The notes below the pieces were generated by a model that was not told where the DNA came from, ran no database searches, and saw only the letters and a list, made by a program, of their open reading frames with translations. Positions 24,527 to 36,415 of a DNA stretch of 64,000 bases are shown here, in pieces. Position 1 is the stretch's first letter; each line of letters starts with the position of its first letter. The stretch is from Aureimonas sp. OT7 (lineage in GTDB: Bacteria > Pseudomonadota > Alphaproteobacteria > Rhizobiales > Rhizobiaceae), in the NCBI RefSeq assembly GCF_014844055.1, contig NZ_CP062167.1:1937501-2001500 (forward strand), written 5' to 3'. Both the position numbers and the translations under genes were made by a program.

Positions 24527-26169
24527 AGCTGCGGCGCCGCCTTCGCGATGAGCCACCGTTGAACAAGTCGCGGCTCGCCATTGCCATGATCGTCTTCTGC
24601 GGCGTCTACGCGGTGATCGGCGGGCGGCTGATGGCATGGGGCACGATGCCGGAGGCCGAGGCGTCGGCACAGAGCCGGACGGAGCCGGCACCGCGTCCGA
24701 ACCTTCTGGATCGCAACGGCGAAGTGCTGGCAACCGATATCCGCAGCGCATCGGTCTTCGCGGAGCCGAGCCGCATACGCGACATGGACGTGGCAACCGA
24801 GCGCCTTGCCGCCGTGTTGCCCGGTCTGGACGGAGAAGCCGTGCGCAAGCGGCTGTCCGAGGGCGGCGGCATTGCGTGGATCAAGCGGAACGTGACCCCG
24901 GCGGAAGCACAGGCCGTGTCGAAGCTGGGCCTCGCCGGCATCGGCCTTCGAACGGAAAAGCGACGCTACTACCCCGGCGGCAGCACGGCATCCCATGTGG
25001 TCGGCCACGTCGATGCCGACAATCGCGGCGTCGCGGGCATGGAAAAGTTCGTCGACCTGGAGGCCCGCAAGGGGCGGCGCACGAATGCAGCCGGCCAGCC
25101 GGAACCGGTGCGCCTGTCGGTCGACCTGCGGGTGCAGCATGTCCTGCGCGACGAACTCGCCTCCGCGATGAAGAAATACCAGGCCACGGCCGCCGGTGGT
25201 GTCGTCCTCGATGTCGAGACGGGAGAGGTCGTCGCCATGGCTTCGCTGCCGGACTACGATCCGAACAACCCGGACGGCGCCATGGCCGACGGCGGCATCA
25301 ACCGCATGTCGGCGGCGACCTACGAGATGGGGTCCACCTTCAAGACGTTCACCACGGCGATGGCGCTGGAAAGCGGCAAGGTGGACCTGACCGATACGTT
25401 CGACGCACGCGCGCCGATCCGTATCGACGGCTTCACCATTTCCGACACGGGCGGACAGAAGCGTTCGCTGACCGTGCCCGAGATCTTCATGTACTCGTCC
25501 AATATCGGTGCCGCGCGCGAGGCCGAGGCCGTCGGCGTCGCGGGGCATCGTGCCTTCCTGTCGCGCATCGGCCTCCTGGCGCGCCTGGAAACGGAACTGC
25601 CCGAGACGGCGACGCCCGTGCAGCCGCGCCAGTGGCAGGCGGTCCATTCGATCACCGCCTCCTTCGGGCATGGCGTGGCCACGACCCCGCTGCAGACCGC
25701 GGCGGCCGGTGCCGCGCTGATGAATGGCGGCTATCTGGTCCGACCGACCTTCCTGGCCCGCTCCCGGGCGGAGGCGGAAGCCGTCCGCGTTCCCGTGGTC
25801 AGCAGCCGGACATCCGACGAAATGCGCTATCTGTTCCGGCTCAATGGCGAGCAGGGCTCCGGCAAGTCGGCCCGGGTGGAGGGTTTCGACGTCGGCGGCA
25901 AGACCGGAACGGCCGAGAAGATGATCGATGGACGCTATCGCGCGGACAAGCGGTTGAACGCCTACATGGCCGCATTCCCGATGGCGAGCCCGCGCTACGT
26001 CGTCTTCGTCATGATCGACGAGCCGCAGCGCGCCGCAGGAGATCCCTACGCCACGGCCGGCTGGAACGCCGCGCCGACGACGGCCAATATCATTCGCCGT
26101 GCCGCCGCCTTTCTGGATATCCGTCCCGATTTCGGCAATGCCGGACGACAGCTTCTGGTGAGCTACTGA
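24523..26169 (+). CDS. ftsI: Septal peptidoglycan transpeptidase FtsI (PBP3)
   Basis: A 548-residue class B penicillin-binding protein. A cytoplasmic Arg-rich start precedes one TM (about 17-36) and a pedestal domain beginning PRPNLLDRNGEVLATDI. The transpeptidase domain contains STFK (Ser271 nucleophile, Lys274), SSN in MYSSN and KTGT (Lys460). It crosslinks septal peptidoglycan and works with FtsW. It overlaps ftsL by four bases, with a 74-base gap to murE. Length is normal for rhizobial FtsI. Confidence 0.95.
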   Translation: MKLRRRLRDEPPLNKSRLAIAMIVFCGVYAVIGGRLMAWGTMPEAEASAQSRTEPAPRPNLLDRNGEVLATDIRSASVFAEPSRIRDMDVATERLAAVLPGLDGEAVRKRLSEGGGIAWIKRNVTPAEAQAVSKLGLAGIGLRTEKRRYYPGGSTASHVVGHVDADNRGVAGMEKFVDLEARKGRRTNAAGQPEPVRLSVDLRVQHVLRDELASAMKKYQATAAGGVVLDVETGEVVAMASLPDYDPNNPDGAMADGGINRMSAATYEMGSTFKTFTTAMALESGKVDLTDTFDARAPIRIDGFTISDTGGQKRSLTVPEIFMYSSNIGAAREAEAVGVAGHRAFLSRIGLLARLETELPETATPVQPRQWQAVHSITASFGHGVATTPLQTAAAGAALMNGGYLVRPTFLARSRAEAEAVRVPVVSSRTSDEMRYLFRLNGEQGSGKSARVEGFDVGGKTGTAEKMIDGRYRADKRLNAYMAAFPMASPRYVVFVMIDEPQRAAGDPYATAGWNAAPTTANIIRRAAAFLDIRPDFGNAGRQLLVSY

Positions 26170-26243
26170 TTCTATGCTATCGGGCGAATCGTTTGCCGGC
26201 AGCCGCATGTCGGAGCCCGGCATGAGAGAAGAGAACGCCCGAG

Positions 26244-27704
26244 ATGCCAGACATGACGCTATCTGACCTCGCTCAAGGCCTCGCCGATCTGCCGCCGGAT
26301 GCCGGGGGCATCGCGGTGGCCGGGATCTCGGCCGATTCGCGCAAGGTAGAGCCGGGTTTCCTGTTTGCGGCCTTGTCCGGAACGCGCCTCGACGGCTCGG
26401 TCTTTGTTGCCGAGGCGCGGCGCAAGGGCGCCGTGGCGGTGCTGGTGGATGCCGATGTGCACGTGGCCGAGGGGCTGCCGGTGCTGCGGTCGGCGGATGC
26501 GCGCCACGCGCTGGCCGTCATGGCTGCCCGCTTCCATCGGCGCCAGCCCGCCACCCTTGTCGCCGTGACCGGCACGAGCGGCAAGACGTCCATCGCCGCT
26601 TTTACCCGGCAGATCTGGGCGCGCTGCGGACAGGCCGCCGCCTCGATCGGGACGACGGGGGTCGTCAGCCCGACGCGGGACGAATACGGAACCTTGACGA
26701 CGCCCGACCCGGTCGATCTGGCTAGGCTTCTTGCGGAACTGGCCGACGAAGGCGTCACGCATGCCGCCATGGAGGCATCCAGCCATGGGCTGACCCAGCG
26801 TCGGCTGGACGGCGTGCGGCTGTCCGCCGGCGGTTTCAGCAACCTCGGCCGCGACCACATGGATTACCACCCGACGGTCGAGCATTACTTCCAGTCCAAG
26901 ATGCGGCTTTTCGATACGCTGCTGCCCCGGGGTGCCCCCGCCGTGATCTTCGCCGACGACGCCTTCTCCGAGCCGGCGACGCGGGCAGCGCGCGAGGCCG
27001 GGCTGACGGTGCATCTGGTGGGACGCGGCGGAGACCTCCTCCGCCTGAAGCGGCTGGAGCTCGAGCGCGCACGGCAGATCGCCGAGATCGATGCCGGCGG
27101 CGCCATCCATCGGGTCGTGCTGCCGCTGGCCGGCGAGTTCCAGATGTCGAATGCCCTCGTGGCCGCGGGGCTTGCCATCGCGACCGGGACGCCGATCGGC
27201 CAGGCGCTGGCCGCACTGGAGCATATCCAGGGTGCGCCGGGCCGCCTCGATCTTGCCGGCACCAAGCCGGGCGGCATCCCGATCTTCGTCGACTATGCGC
27301 ACAAGCCGGAGGCGCTCGAGAACGTCCTTTCGTCGGTGCGCCCCTTCACAACCGGCAAGGTCATCGTGGTGTTCGGCTGCGGGGGCGACCGGGACAGGCT
27401 GAAGCGGCCCATCATGGGCGAGATCGCCACGCGTCTGGCCGATACGGTCATCGTCACCGACGACAATCCACGATCCGAACATGCCGATGCCATACGGGCC
27501 GAGATACTGGCCGCCGCACCGGGCGCCATCGAGATCGGCGACCGCAGGGCCGCCATCGGGGAAGCGGTGCGGCTGGCGGTACCCGGCGATACGGTCGTCG
27601 TTGCCGGCAAGGGGCACGAGGTGGGGCAGACGGTTGGCGAAACGACCCACCATTTCAGCGACCACGAGGAAGTGGCGCGGGCTATTGCGGAGAACAGCCG
27701 ATGA
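26244..27704 (+). CDS. murE: UDP-MurNAc-tripeptide ligase MurE (meso-diaminopimelate-adding)
   Basis: A 486-residue Mur ligase in three domains. The N-terminal SxxV-like domain has [12 protein letters not shown]. The central ATPase has GTSGKTS (P-loop, about 110-116), TTPDPVDL and EASSHGL. The C-terminal domain has DNPR (407-410), the motif that selects meso-diaminopimelate rather than lysine. It adds the third residue of the stem peptide. An ATG three codons later (MTLSDLA) is an alternative start. Its stop overlaps the murF ATG. Confidence 0.96.
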   Translation: MPDMTLSDLAQGLADLPPDAGGIAVAGISADSRKVEPGFLFAALSGTRLDGSVFVAEARRKGAVAVLVDADVHVAEGLPVLRSADARHALAVMAARFHRRQPATLVAVTGTSGKTSIAAFTRQIWARCGQAAASIGTTGVVSPTRDEYGTLTTPDPVDLARLLAELADEGVTHAAMEASSHGLTQRRLDGVRLSAGGFSNLGRDHMDYHPTVEHYFQSKMRLFDTLLPRGAPAVIFADDAFSEPATRAAREAGLTVHLVGRGGDLLRLKRLELERARQIAEIDAGGAIHRVVLPLAGEFQMSNALVAAGLAIATGTPIGQALAALEHIQGAPGRLDLAGTKPGGIPIFVDYAHKPEALENVLSSVRPFTTGKVIVVFGCGGDRDRLKRPIMGEIATRLADTVIVTDDNPRSEHADAIRAEILAAAPGAIEIGDRRAAIGEAVRLAVPGDTVVVAGKGHEVGQTVGETTHHFSDHEEVARAIAENSR

Positions 27705-29161
27705 CGGAGCCGCTCTGGACAGGCGAGGCGCTGCTGGCGGCCACGGGTGGCCGCCCCATCGGCAGCCTGCCGCCCTCGGTAACGGGCATTTCCATCGATT
27801 CGCGCAGCGTCGGGCCGGGCGAAGCCTTCTTCGCGATCAAGGGCGACCGCTTCGACGGCCATGATTTCCTGAGTTCGGCCGCGGCCGCCGGGGCGAGCCT
27901 GCTCGTCGTGTCCGAGCGCAAGCTGCCGGCCCTGCAGCGGCTGACGACCCCGCTGCTGGTGGTGGACGACGTGTTGAAGGCGCTGGAGCGGCTTGCCGCT
28001 GTCGCGCGGATGCGCGCGACAGGGCAGGTGATCGCCGTAACCGGCAGCGTCGGAAAGACGACGACAAAGGAGGCGCTGCGCCATGCGCTGGGGGCCTGCG
28101 GCACGGTGCATGCCTCCGCCGCCTCGTTCAACAATCATTGGGGCGTGCCGCTGTCGCTGGCGCGGCTGCCGCAGGATACCGACTATGCCGTCTTCGAGAT
28201 CGGCATGAACCATCCCGGCGAAATCCGCCCGCTGGTCAAGCTCGTGCAGCCGCACGTGGCCATCGTGACGCTGATCGCGCCGGCGCATCTTGGCCATTTC
28301 CGCGACCTCGAAGAGATTGCCGACGCCAAGGGCGAGATCTTCGAAGGCGTCGTGCCGGGCGGCAGTGCGATCATCAATGCGGACGACCCTTATGGGCCGC
28401 ATCTGGCCGACCTGGCCCGGACGGCGGGCGTGACGCGGATCGCCCGGTTCGGCGAGGCCGGCACCGCCGATTTCCGCCTGGTCCGCTTCCAGAAGCTGGA
28501 TGACGGAGCCAACATGGAGGCGCGGATCGACGGCACCAATGTCGATGTGCGCATCGCCTCGTCCGGGCGCCATATCGCGCAGAACATGCTGGCCGTGCTG
28601 GGCGCGGTCGACCTTGTGGGGGCCGATCTCGGCAAGGCGGCCGAGGCGCTGTCGGGCTGGCGCACGGGCAAGGGGCGCGGCGCGCGCCACGACGTGCCGG
28701 CCGGTAGCGGCATCATCCGCGTCATCGATGAAAGCTACAACGCCAATCCCGCCTCCATGCGCGCGGCGATCGCCGTCCTGGCGGGGGCGGAACCGCGCGC
28801 CGACGGACGGCGCGTCGCGGTCCTTGGCGACATGCTGGAGCTGGGTGGCGAAAGCGCGCGCCTGCACGCAGAGCTGGCGGAGCCGCTGCTGGCGGCGGCG
28901 GTGGATGCTGTCTTTCTGACGGGGCCTGAGATCCGCCCGCTGCTGGATACCATCGCGGGCCAGGCCGACGCGCAATGGCTGCCCGACCTGGATGCGCTGG
29001 GCAGGGCGCTGGCCGTCTACCTGCGCCCCGGCGACGTGGTGATGTTCAAGGCATCCAACGGCATCGGCCTTTCCAGGCTGGTCGACGCGATGGTAGAGCC
29101 CCGGACCGATAGTTCGAAAAGACAGGAAGCGGCGCCGCGCGTGTCCGCGCCGGAGGCCTGA
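27701..29161 (+). CDS. murF: UDP-MurNAc-tripeptide D-Ala-D-Ala ligase MurF
   Basis: A 486-residue Mur ligase. [18 protein letters not shown] in the N-terminal domain, [13 protein letters not shown] (P-loop, about 115), [38 protein letters not shown] and LGDMLELG are all MurF hallmarks. It adds D-Ala-D-Ala to complete the pentapeptide. The start overlaps murE by ATGA; mraY begins two bases after the stop. The last 20 residues are a charged tail of low conservation. Confidence 0.96.
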   Translation: MTEPLWTGEALLAATGGRPIGSLPPSVTGISIDSRSVGPGEAFFAIKGDRFDGHDFLSSAAAAGASLLVVSERKLPALQRLTTPLLVVDDVLKALERLAAVARMRATGQVIAVTGSVGKTTTKEALRHALGACGTVHASAASFNNHWGVPLSLARLPQDTDYAVFEIGMNHPGEIRPLVKLVQPHVAIVTLIAPAHLGHFRDLEEIADAKGEIFEGVVPGGSAIINADDPYGPHLADLARTAGVTRIARFGEAGTADFRLVRFQKLDDGANMEARIDGTNVDVRIASSGRHIAQNMLAVLGAVDLVGADLGKAAEALSGWRTGKGRGARHDVPAGSGIIRVIDESYNANPASMRAAIAVLAGAEPRADGRRVAVLGDMLELGGESARLHAELAEPLLAAAVDAVFLTGPEIRPLLDTIAGQADAQWLPDLDALGRALAVYLRPGDVVMFKASNGIGLSRLVDAMVEPRTDSSKRQEAAPRVSAPEA

Positions 29162-29163
29162 GC

Positions 29164-30246
29164 GTGCTGACATACCTTGCCCATTTTGCGGAAGACGCGC
29201 AGATCTTCAACGTCTTCCGCTACATCACCTTCCGCACCGGCGCGGCGATGATCACCTCGTTCATCGTCGTCTTCCTGTTCGGCCCGTCCATCATCGCCAC
29301 GCTGCGCATCAGGCAGGGGCGGGGGCAGCCGATCCGCGCCGACGGTCCGCAGACACATTTCAAGAAGGCCGGCACCCCCACCATGGGCGGGCTGATGATC
29401 CTGTCGGGCGTGATCGCGGCAACGCTGATCTGGGCCGACCTGCGCAACCTCTATGTCTGGGCGGTGCTGCTGGTGACGGTCGGCTTCGGGGCGATCGGCT
29501 TCTACGACGATTATCTCAAGGTGACCAAGCAGAGCCACAAAGGCTTTTCGGGCAAGGCGCGCCTGGCGCTCGAATTCCTGATCGCGGGCATCGCCTCGGC
29601 CATCATCGTCTATGCCGGGTCCGATGATCTGGCGACGTCCATTCCGGTGCCCTTCTTCAAGCAGTTCCTGCTGGATATCGGCATCTTCTACATCGGTTTC
29701 GCCGCCTTCGTGATGGTCGGCGCGGGCAATGCCGTCAACCTGACGGACGGGCTGGACGGGTTGGCCATCGTGCCGATCATGATCGCCGCCGCCGCGCTGG
29801 GCCTGATCGCCTACCTGGCCGGGAACGTCAATTTCGCCAACTATCTGCAGATCCACTTCGTGCTCGGCACGGGCGAGCTGGCCGTGCTCTGCGGCGCGGT
29901 CCTGGGCGCCGGGCTTGGCTTCCTGTGGTTCAACGCGCCGCCGGCCGCCATCTTCATGGGCGATACGGGCTCGCTGGCGCTCGGCGGGCTGACCGGCGCC
30001 GTCGCCGTCGCCACCAAGCACGAGCTGGTGCTGGCCATCATCGGCGGCCTGTTCGTCATCGAGGCGCTATCGGTCATCATCCAGGTCGCCAGCTTCAAGC
30101 TGACGGGCAAGCGCGTCTTCCTGATGGCGCCGATCCACCATCATTTCGAAAAGCTCGGCTGGACGGAAAGCCAGGTCGTGGTGCGGTTCTGGATCATCGC
30201 CTTCATGCTGGCCTTCGTCGGCCTGTCCACGCTCAAGCTGCGGTGA
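29164..30246 (+). CDS. mraY: Phospho-MurNAc-pentapeptide translocase MraY
   Basis: A 360-residue polytopic membrane enzyme with about ten TM segments. It transfers phospho-MurNAc-pentapeptide to undecaprenyl phosphate to form lipid I. Motifs are [31 protein letters not shown] (catalytic Asp pair), [36 protein letters not shown] and the C-terminal [17 protein letters not shown]. The start is GTG, two bases after the murF stop. Confidence 0.96.
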   Translation: MLTYLAHFAEDAQIFNVFRYITFRTGAAMITSFIVVFLFGPSIIATLRIRQGRGQPIRADGPQTHFKKAGTPTMGGLMILSGVIAATLIWADLRNLYVWAVLLVTVGFGAIGFYDDYLKVTKQSHKGFSGKARLALEFLIAGIASAIIVYAGSDDLATSIPVPFFKQFLLDIGIFYIGFAAFVMVGAGNAVNLTDGLDGLAIVPIMIAAAALGLIAYLAGNVNFANYLQIHFVLGTGELAVLCGAVLGAGLGFLWFNAPPAAIFMGDTGSLALGGLTGAVAVATKHELVLAIIGGLFVIEALSVIIQVASFKLTGKRVFLMAPIHHHFEKLGWTESQVVVRFWIIAFMLAFVGLSTLKLR

Positions 30247-30253
30247 GGCGGGT

Positions 30254-31639
30254 ATGATCGCGGCACACAGCTTCAAGGACCGCACCATCGCCCTGTTCGG
30301 CCTCGGCGGCTCCGGCATCGCCACGGCGCGTGCGCTGGCAGAAGGGGGCGCGCTGCTGACCGCCTTCGACGACAATCCCGCGGCGGTGGCCGCCGCCGAG
30401 ACTGCCGGCCTGCCGGTCGGCGACCTGCACGACCTGGACTGGAACAGGATCGACGCGCTGGTTCTGGCGCCGGGCGTGCCGCTGACGCATCCGCGCCCGC
30501 ACTGGAGCGCGGAGCTTGCCCATAAGGCGGGTGTCGAGATCATTGGCGACGTGGAAATCTTCTCGCGCGAGCGGGCCGCCATGGCCCCCGAAGCCCCCTT
30601 CATCGCCATCACCGGCACGAACGGCAAGTCCACGACCACGGCGCTGATCGCCCACTGCGTGGCGGCCAGCGGCCGGGATGCGCAGCTCGGCGGCAATATC
30701 GGCGTGCCGGTGCTGACGCTTGCCCCGCCGGAAGGCGGCCGGTGCTACGTGGTCGAATGCTCGTCGTACCAGATCGACCTTGCGCCTTCGCTGCGCCCGA
30801 CCGTGGGCATCCTCATCAACCTGTCGCCCGATCATCTGGACAGACACGGGACGATGGAAAACTACGGGGCCATCAAGGAACGGCTTGTCGCGGGCGCGCA
30901 GACCGCCGTCATCGGCATCGACGACCCCTATTGCGCCGCCATCGCCGACAGGCTTGAGGCTGCCGGCCATGCCGTGCTGCGCATTTCGCGCGATCTTGCG
31001 CCGGCCGATGGATACGGCTTCGACGGAACCGATGTCGTGCGCCGGAGCGGCGGCGCAGAATCGGGGCGTTTCCGCATTGCCGGCATCGGCTCGCTGCGCG
31101 GGCGCCACAATGGGCAGAACGCCGCCGCCGCCATTGCCGCGTTGTCGGCCATCGGCCTTTCGGACGCGGAAATCGCCGCCGGGCTGGCCGGCTTTCCGGG
31201 GCTTGCCCACCGGATGGAACAGGTGGGCCATGTCGGGCAGGTGCTATTCATCAACGATTCGAAGGCAACCAATGCCGATGCCGCAGCGCCGGCTCTTGCC
31301 AGCTTCGACAGGATCCACTGGATCGCCGGAGGCCTGCCTAAAGAGGGCGGTATCGGTCCGCTGGAGCCGCTCTTCGATCATGTGGCGAAGGCCTACCTGA
31401 TCGGCGAGGCGGCTCCGGCCTTCGCCGCCACTCTTGGTAAACGAATTCCTTACGAAATATCCGGTACGCTGGATCAAGCGGTGGCAAGCGCCGCGCGTGA
31501 TGCGTCGGGCACGGGCGGGGAGGAAGTCGTTCTTCTGTCTCCGGCCTGTGCGAGTTTCGATCAGTTCCGCAATTTCGAGGTTCGTGGCGCGGCCTTTCGC
31601 GATGCGGTTTCCGCATTGCCGGGTTTTCGGCCCATCTGA
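30254..31639 (+). CDS. murD: UDP-MurNAc-L-alanine:D-glutamate ligase MurD
   Basis: A 461-residue Mur ligase. It begins with a Rossmann-like domain ([17 protein letters not shown]), then [14 protein letters not shown] (P-loop about 121-127), [29 protein letters not shown] and NDSKATN. The C-terminal part has [19 protein letters not shown], the MurD signature. It adds D-Glu to UDP-MurNAc-L-Ala. GAGGCGG precedes the ATG, which is seven bases after mraY. Confidence 0.96.
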   Translation: MIAAHSFKDRTIALFGLGGSGIATARALAEGGALLTAFDDNPAAVAAAETAGLPVGDLHDLDWNRIDALVLAPGVPLTHPRPHWSAELAHKAGVEIIGDVEIFSRERAAMAPEAPFIAITGTNGKSTTTALIAHCVAASGRDAQLGGNIGVPVLTLAPPEGGRCYVVECSSYQIDLAPSLRPTVGILINLSPDHLDRHGTMENYGAIKERLVAGAQTAVIGIDDPYCAAIADRLEAAGHAVLRISRDLAPADGYGFDGTDVVRRSGGAESGRFRIAGIGSLRGRHNGQNAAAAIAALSAIGLSDAEIAAGLAGFPGLAHRMEQVGHVGQVLFINDSKATNADAAAPALASFDRIHWIAGGLPKEGGIGPLEPLFDHVAKAYLIGEAAPAFAATLGKRIPYEISGTLDQAVASAARDASGTGGEEVVLLSPACASFDQFRNFEVRGAAFRDAVSALPGFRPI

Positions 31640-31658
31640 CACGACAAGGGGGTGTGGC

Positions 31659-32828
31659 ATGGCCGTGAGCCGCGCGAAAAAAGGCCTGATTGCCGATTGG
31701 TGGTGGTCCATCGACCGCTGGCTTCTGGCCGCCTTCCTGATCCTGATGCTGGGCGGCATGATGCTGTCCTTCGCGGCCAGCCCACCCGTTGCGGAACGAA
31801 TCGGGCTGGAGCCGTTCCACTTCGTCAAACGGCATGCCCTGTTCCTCTTCCCCTCGATCGCGGTGATGCTGGCCACGTCGCTTCTGACGCCGCACGGCAT
31901 CCGCCGCATGTCGCTCATCATGCTGTGCGTGGCGCTGGTGACGATGGTGCTGGCATTGTTCTTCGGCATGGAGGTCAAGGGCGCCCGGCGCTGGATGTCG
32001 TTCGGCCCGTTCAGCGTCCAGCCGTCCGAATTCATGAAGCCGGCCTTCGTGATCGTCTGCGCCTGGCTGTTCGCCGAGCGTGCGCGGCGGCCCGACGTGC
32101 CGGGAAACCTCTTGTCCCTGATGCTGCTGATCGTCGTGGCGGCGCTGCTGGTGGCGCAACCGGATCTTGGCCAGACGATCCTCACGGCGGGCGCCTGGGG
32201 TGGCCTTTTCTTCATGGCGGGCATGCCGTGGCTGTGGATCATGGTGCTGGGCGGTATCGGCGGGGTCGGCTTCTTCGGAGCCTATGTCGCATTTCCGCAC
32301 GTCGCCAGCCGCATCGACCGCTTCCTGACGGGAGAGGGCGACACCTTCCAGACCGACACCGCGCGCGAGGCGATCATGCGCGGCGGCTGGCTTGGGCAAG
32401 GCCCGGGCGAGGGAACCGTCAAGCGCATCCTGCCTGACAGCCATACTGACTTCGCCTTTTCCGTCATCGCGGAAGAATTCGGCATCATCACCTGCATGCT
32501 TCTGGCGGCGGTGTTCTGCTTCGTCGTCATCCGCGGCCTGCAGGTGGCCTTCCAGCAGCGCGACACCTTCGCCAGGCTGGCCATATCCGGCCTCGTCATG
32601 CTGTTCGGCATGCAGTCGATCATCAACATGGCGGTGAACCTGCAATTGATGCCCGCCAAGGGCATGACGCTGCCCTTCATTTCCTATGGCGGCTCGTCGA
32701 TGCTGGCGGTGGCCATCTCGGCCGGCTTCGTTCTGGCGCTGACGCGCAAGCGCGCCGAAAACTCATCGCAGATCGACAGGCTGATGACACGCACGCTGGC
32801 CCTCGGCGCCACGTTGCAGCCGCGTTGA
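31659..32828 (+). CDS. ftsW: Septal peptidoglycan polymerase FtsW
   Basis: A 389-residue SEDS-family membrane protein with about ten TM helices. Conserved segments are KGARRWMSFGPFSVQPSEFMKPAF, LLVAQPDLGQTIL (the catalytic Asp region), GPGEGTVKRILPDSHTDFAFSVIAEEFG and LPFISYGGSSML. With FtsI it polymerises septal glycan. The ATG at 31659 gives MAVSRAKKGL and has AAGGGGG upstream; the frame is open further upstream inside murD but without family character. Confidence 0.95.
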   Translation: MAVSRAKKGLIADWWWSIDRWLLAAFLILMLGGMMLSFAASPPVAERIGLEPFHFVKRHALFLFPSIAVMLATSLLTPHGIRRMSLIMLCVALVTMVLALFFGMEVKGARRWMSFGPFSVQPSEFMKPAFVIVCAWLFAERARRPDVPGNLLSLMLLIVVAALLVAQPDLGQTILTAGAWGGLFFMAGMPWLWIMVLGGIGGVGFFGAYVAFPHVASRIDRFLTGEGDTFQTDTAREAIMRGGWLGQGPGEGTVKRILPDSHTDFAFSVIAEEFGIITCMLLAAVFCFVVIRGLQVAFQQRDTFARLAISGLVMLFGMQSIINMAVNLQLMPAKGMTLPFISYGGSSMLAVAISAGFVLALTRKRAENSSQIDRLMTRTLALGATLQPR

Positions 32829-32842
32829 CTACAGGCTCGTCC

Positions 32843-33946
32843 ATGACAAAACGCATCCTTCTGGCCGCTGGGGGAACCGGCGGCCATCTCTTCCCCGCGG
32901 AGGCGCTGGCGCACGAACTGGCCCGGCGTGGACACGAGGTGCATCTGGCGACGGACGAACGCGCCGGGCGGTTTTCCGGCCGTTTTCCGGCAGCGGAAAC
33001 ACATGTCGTACCCTCGGCCACCTTCGGATCGCGCAATCCCCTGGCCGTCGCGCGCTCGCTGCTGAAGCTGTGGACGGGCCTGCGTACGGCCAGCGCCCTG
33101 CTGCGCCGACTGAAGCCGGATGTAACGATCGGCTTCGGCGGATATCCGTCCGTTCCGCCCGTGCTTGCCGCCACGCAGGCCGGATGGCCGAGCATGATCC
33201 ACGAGCAGAACGCCGTGATGGGCCGTGCCAACCGCTTCCTGGCCCGGCGGGTGGGGCGCATCGCCGCCGGTATCCCGCAGGACGAGGCGCCGCAGGACCT
33301 GCGCGACAAGATCGTCGTAACCGGCAACCCGGTGCGACCGGCCGTGCTGGAGGCAGCAAAAACACCATACCGGCCAAGCGGTTCGGGTGAAGCGTTCAAC
33401 CTCGTCGTGTTTGGTGGAAGCCAGGGCGCCGCGTTCTTCTCACAAATTCTGCCGGAGGCGATCTCGCTTCTCGAACCGTCCGTGCGCGAGCGCCTGCGGG
33501 TGACGCAGCAGGCGCGCACCGACGACGAAGCGCGCGTACGGACGTATTATGCCGACGCCGGTATCCCGGCGGAGGTCTCGCCTTTCTTTGCCGATATGGC
33601 CGACCGGTTGGCCGCCGCCCACCTCGTCATCAGCCGCTCCGGGGCGTCCACCGTCTCGGAACTGGCCGTCATCGGCCGCCCGTCCATCCTGGTGCCGTAT
33701 CCCTATGCGCTCGATCATGACCAGGCCGCCAACGCGGCACGGCTGGAATCGCAGGGCGGCACCATCGTCGCGCGGCAGGTCGACCTTACGGCCGAGCGGC
33801 TGGCCACGATGCTGGCGCGGTTGGCCGAAGCGCCGGACGAGGCCGCCCGCATGGCCGAGGCGGCACGCGCGACCGGCATTCCCAATGCGGCGGAGTTGCT
33901 CGCCGATCTCGTAGAAGCTATGCCGCCGCGAACTGCCCGCACATAG
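32843..33946 (+). CDS. murG: UDP-GlcNAc:lipid I GlcNAc transferase MurG
   Basis: A 367-residue GT28 glycosyltransferase of GT-B fold. The N-terminal [16 protein letters not shown] loop binds lipid [79 protein letters not shown] are present. It makes lipid II at the inner face of the membrane. The ATG at 32843 gives the standard [11 protein letters not shown] start; a TTG at 32825 overlapping the ftsW stop would add six residues. Confidence 0.96.
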   Translation: MTKRILLAAGGTGGHLFPAEALAHELARRGHEVHLATDERAGRFSGRFPAAETHVVPSATFGSRNPLAVARSLLKLWTGLRTASALLRRLKPDVTIGFGGYPSVPPVLAATQAGWPSMIHEQNAVMGRANRFLARRVGRIAAGIPQDEAPQDLRDKIVVTGNPVRPAVLEAAKTPYRPSGSGEAFNLVVFGGSQGAAFFSQILPEAISLLEPSVRERLRVTQQARTDDEARVRTYYADAGIPAEVSPFFADMADRLAAAHLVISRSGASTVSELAVIGRPSILVPYPYALDHDQAANAARLESQGGTIVARQVDLTAERLATMLARLAEAPDEAARMAEAARATGIPNAAELLADLVEAMPPRTART

Positions 33947-33972
33947 ATCGAACGCTTGGAAAGGAAATTCCC

Positions 33973-35388
33973 ATGAAGATGCCGCGCAATATCGGCCCGG
34001 TGCATTTCATCGGCATTGGCGGCATCGGCATGAGCGGCATTGCCGAGGTGCTGGTAAATCTCGGCTATACGGTGCAGGGATCGGACCAGAGCGAAAACGC
34101 CAATGTGCAGCGTTTGCGCGCCAAGGGCGTGACCGTGCATGTCGGCCACGACGCGGCCAATCTCGGCCAGGCGGAAGTTGTGGTCGTGTCGACGGCGATC
34201 CGCCGCGACAACCCGGAATTGGCCGCCGCGCGCGAGCGCCTCCTGCCCATCGTCCGCCGTGCCGAGATGCTGGCCGAGCTGATGCGCTTCCGGCAGGCCA
34301 TCGCCATCGGCGGTACGCATGGCAAGACGACCACGACATCGCTGGTCGCGACGCTGCTGGATGCCGGCGGAATGGACCCGACCGTCGTCAATGGCGGCAT
34401 CATCAATGCCTATGGCACCAACGCCCGCATGGGTGGCGGCGACTGGATGGTGGTGGAAGCCGATGAATCGGACGGCACCTTCCTGAAGCTGCCCGCGGAC
34501 GTGGCCGTCGTCACCAATATCGACCCGGAGCATCTCGATCACTACGGCACCTTCGACAAGGTACGCGAAGCCTTCCGCGCCTTTGTCGAGAACGTGCCCT
34601 TCTACGGTTTCGCCGTCATGTGCCTCGACCATCCGGAGGTGCAGAAGCTGGTGGCCCAGATCGAGGACCGGCGCGTCATCACCTACGGTGAGAACCTGCA
34701 GGCGGATGCGCGTTTTCACAATGTCCGTGCCTCCGGGGCGCGCTCGACCTTCGATGTCGTCATCCGCGACCGCATCACCGGCGAGGCCATCGAGATGCGC
34801 GATCTGGTGCTGCCGATGCCGGGCCGGCACAACGTGTCCAATGCCACCGCCGCCATCGTGACGGCGCATCGCATCGGCATGTCGGAGGCCGATATCCGCA
34901 GGGGCCTCGGGCAGTTCGGTGGCGTCAAGCGCCGCTTCACCCACACCGGGACGGCCAACGGCATCGAGGTGTTCGACGATTACGGGCACCATCCGGTCGA
35001 GATCCGCGCCGTGCTGTCGGCCGCGCGTTCGGCGGCCAAGGGGCGGGTGATCGCGGTCATGCAGCCGCACCGCTTTTCACGCCTGCAGAGCCTGTTCGAC
35101 GATTTCGCCGCATGCTTCAACGATGCCGATACGGTCCTCCTCGCACCGGTTTACGCCGCAGGCGAGGAGCCGATCCCCGGTGTGGATTCGCGCGCGCTGC
35201 TGGAAACGCTGAAACTCGGCGGCCACCGCGACGCACGGCTGATCGACGGTCCGGCCGAGTTGGCGCCCCTCGTGGCCAGCATCGCGACGCCGGGCGATAT
35301 GGTCGTCTTCCTCGGTGCCGGCTCCGTCACGCAATGGGCCTATGCGCTTCCGAAGGAACTTGAGGCGCTGGCTTCGGAACCGGCCTGA
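33973..35388 (+). CDS. murC: UDP-MurNAc:L-alanine ligase MurC
   Basis: A 471-residue Mur ligase, the first of the pathway. [18 protein letters not shown] forms the UDP-binding Rossmann fold. [13 protein letters not shown] (P-loop about 114), [25 protein letters not shown] and [13 protein letters not shown] are the typical MurC motifs. AAAGGAAA precedes the ATG. The stop TGA overlaps the murB ATG by one base. Confidence 0.96.
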   Translation: MKMPRNIGPVHFIGIGGIGMSGIAEVLVNLGYTVQGSDQSENANVQRLRAKGVTVHVGHDAANLGQAEVVVVSTAIRRDNPELAAARERLLPIVRRAEMLAELMRFRQAIAIGGTHGKTTTTSLVATLLDAGGMDPTVVNGGIINAYGTNARMGGGDWMVVEADESDGTFLKLPADVAVVTNIDPEHLDHYGTFDKVREAFRAFVENVPFYGFAVMCLDHPEVQKLVAQIEDRRVITYGENLQADARFHNVRASGARSTFDVVIRDRITGEAIEMRDLVLPMPGRHNVSNATAAIVTAHRIGMSEADIRRGLGQFGGVKRRFTHTGTANGIEVFDDYGHHPVEIRAVLSAARSAAKGRVIAVMQPHRFSRLQSLFDDFAACFNDADTVLLAPVYAAGEEPIPGVDSRALLETLKLGGHRDARLIDGPAELAPLVASIATPGDMVVFLGAGSVTQWAYALPKELEALASEPA

Positions 35389-36335
35389 TGGATGGCGCCA
35401 GCCTCGAGGCGCGCCTGCGCCTGCCGCCGCCTCGCGGGCGGCTGACGCCGGACGCATCCATGGAAAAGGTCACGTGGTTCCGGACGGGCGGTCCGGCCGA
35501 GCTCCTGTTCCAGCCCGCCGACGAAGAGGATCTGGCGCAATTTCTGGCGCTCGTCCCGGTCGACATTCCCGTCACCGTGGTCGGCATCGGCTCCAATCTC
35601 ATGGTCCGGGATGGCGGCATCGGCGGCGTCGTGATCCGCCTGCCGCCGAAGGGGTTCGGAAAGGTCGAGGCCGCCGGTGAAGGCCGGCTGCGGGCCGGTG
35701 CCGGCGCATCCGACAAGCGGGTTGCCGCCGTTGCGCTGGACCTGGGGCTTGGCGGCTTTCACTTTCTGCACGGCATACCCGGCTCCATCGGCGGCGCCTT
35801 GCGCATGAATGCGGGGGCCAACGGCGTCGAGACATCCGAGCGGTTCGTTTCCGCAACCGCCGTCGACAGGCGGGGGCGGCTGGTGGACCTGTCGCCGGGC
35901 GACATGGCGTTCCGCTACCGGCATTCCGGCGCGGATGATGGGCTGATCTTTACCTCGGCTCTTCTGGCGGGTCCGTCCGACGGGGCCGATTCCATCCGCG
36001 CGGCGATGGAGGCGGTCCAGCATCACCGCGAGACGACCCAGCCCGTACGGGAAAAGACGGGAGGCTCCACCTTCAAGAACCCGCCGGGCACCTCGGCCTG
36101 GAAGGAGATCGACCGGGCCGGATGCCGGGGGCTGCGGATCGGCGATGCGCAGATGTCCGAGATGCACTGCAACTTCATGATCAATGCCGGCTCGGCAACC
36201 GCCCACGACCTGGAGCTTCTGGGAGAAACGGTGCGCCGCCGGGTATTCGAAACGTCCGGCATCCTGCTGGAATGGGAAATCCAGCGCGTCGGCCTGTTTC
36301 GGCCGGGGCAAGAGGTTACACCGTTCGAGCCTTGA
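35388..36335 (+). CDS. murB: UDP-N-acetylenolpyruvoylglucosamine reductase MurB
   Basis: A 315-residue flavoenzyme that makes UDP-MurNAc from the MurA product. [34 protein letters not shown] and [21 protein letters not shown] form the FAD domain. [10 protein letters not shown] carries the catalytic Ser227, and [19 protein letters not shown] closes the active site. It starts one base into the murC stop. The gap to ddl (137 bases) contains the CtrA-type site, so the mur transcript may partly end here. Confidence 0.96.
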   Translation: MDGASLEARLRLPPPRGRLTPDASMEKVTWFRTGGPAELLFQPADEEDLAQFLALVPVDIPVTVVGIGSNLMVRDGGIGGVVIRLPPKGFGKVEAAGEGRLRAGAGASDKRVAAVALDLGLGGFHFLHGIPGSIGGALRMNAGANGVETSERFVSATAVDRRGRLVDLSPGDMAFRYRHSGADDGLIFTSALLAGPSDGADSIRAAMEAVQHHRETTQPVREKTGGSTFKNPPGTSAWKEIDRAGCRGLRIGDAQMSEMHCNFMINAGSATAHDLELLGETVRRRVFETSGILLEWEIQRVGLFRPGQEVTPFEP

Positions 36336-36400
36336 GCGACGCGCACGGCCGGCGCTTCCACGCAATTGGCTTACGATTTTATTGCCGACGCCGCGCCGGA

Positions 36401-36415
36401 TTAACCACCGCTTAA
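36401..36415. promoter_or_regulatory. CtrA-type site upstream of ddl-ftsQAZ
   Basis: TTAA (36401-36404), CCACCGC and TTAA (36412-36415) give a perfect TTAA-N7-TTAA. The master cell-cycle regulator CtrA of alphaproteobacteria binds this motif. It sits 57 bases before the ddl ATG, within the only sizeable gap between murB and ftsQ. A GAGTC (GANTC, CcrM methylation site) lies at about 36468-36472, immediately before the ATG. Cell-cycle control of ftsQAZ is the natural reading, by inference. Confidence 0.75.

Noticed and set aside
31434..31658. A longer FtsW starting inside murD
   Set aside because: The extra 75 residues lack membrane or family character and overlap the murD coding end; the ATG at 31659 with a purine-rich ribosome site gives the normal FtsW start.
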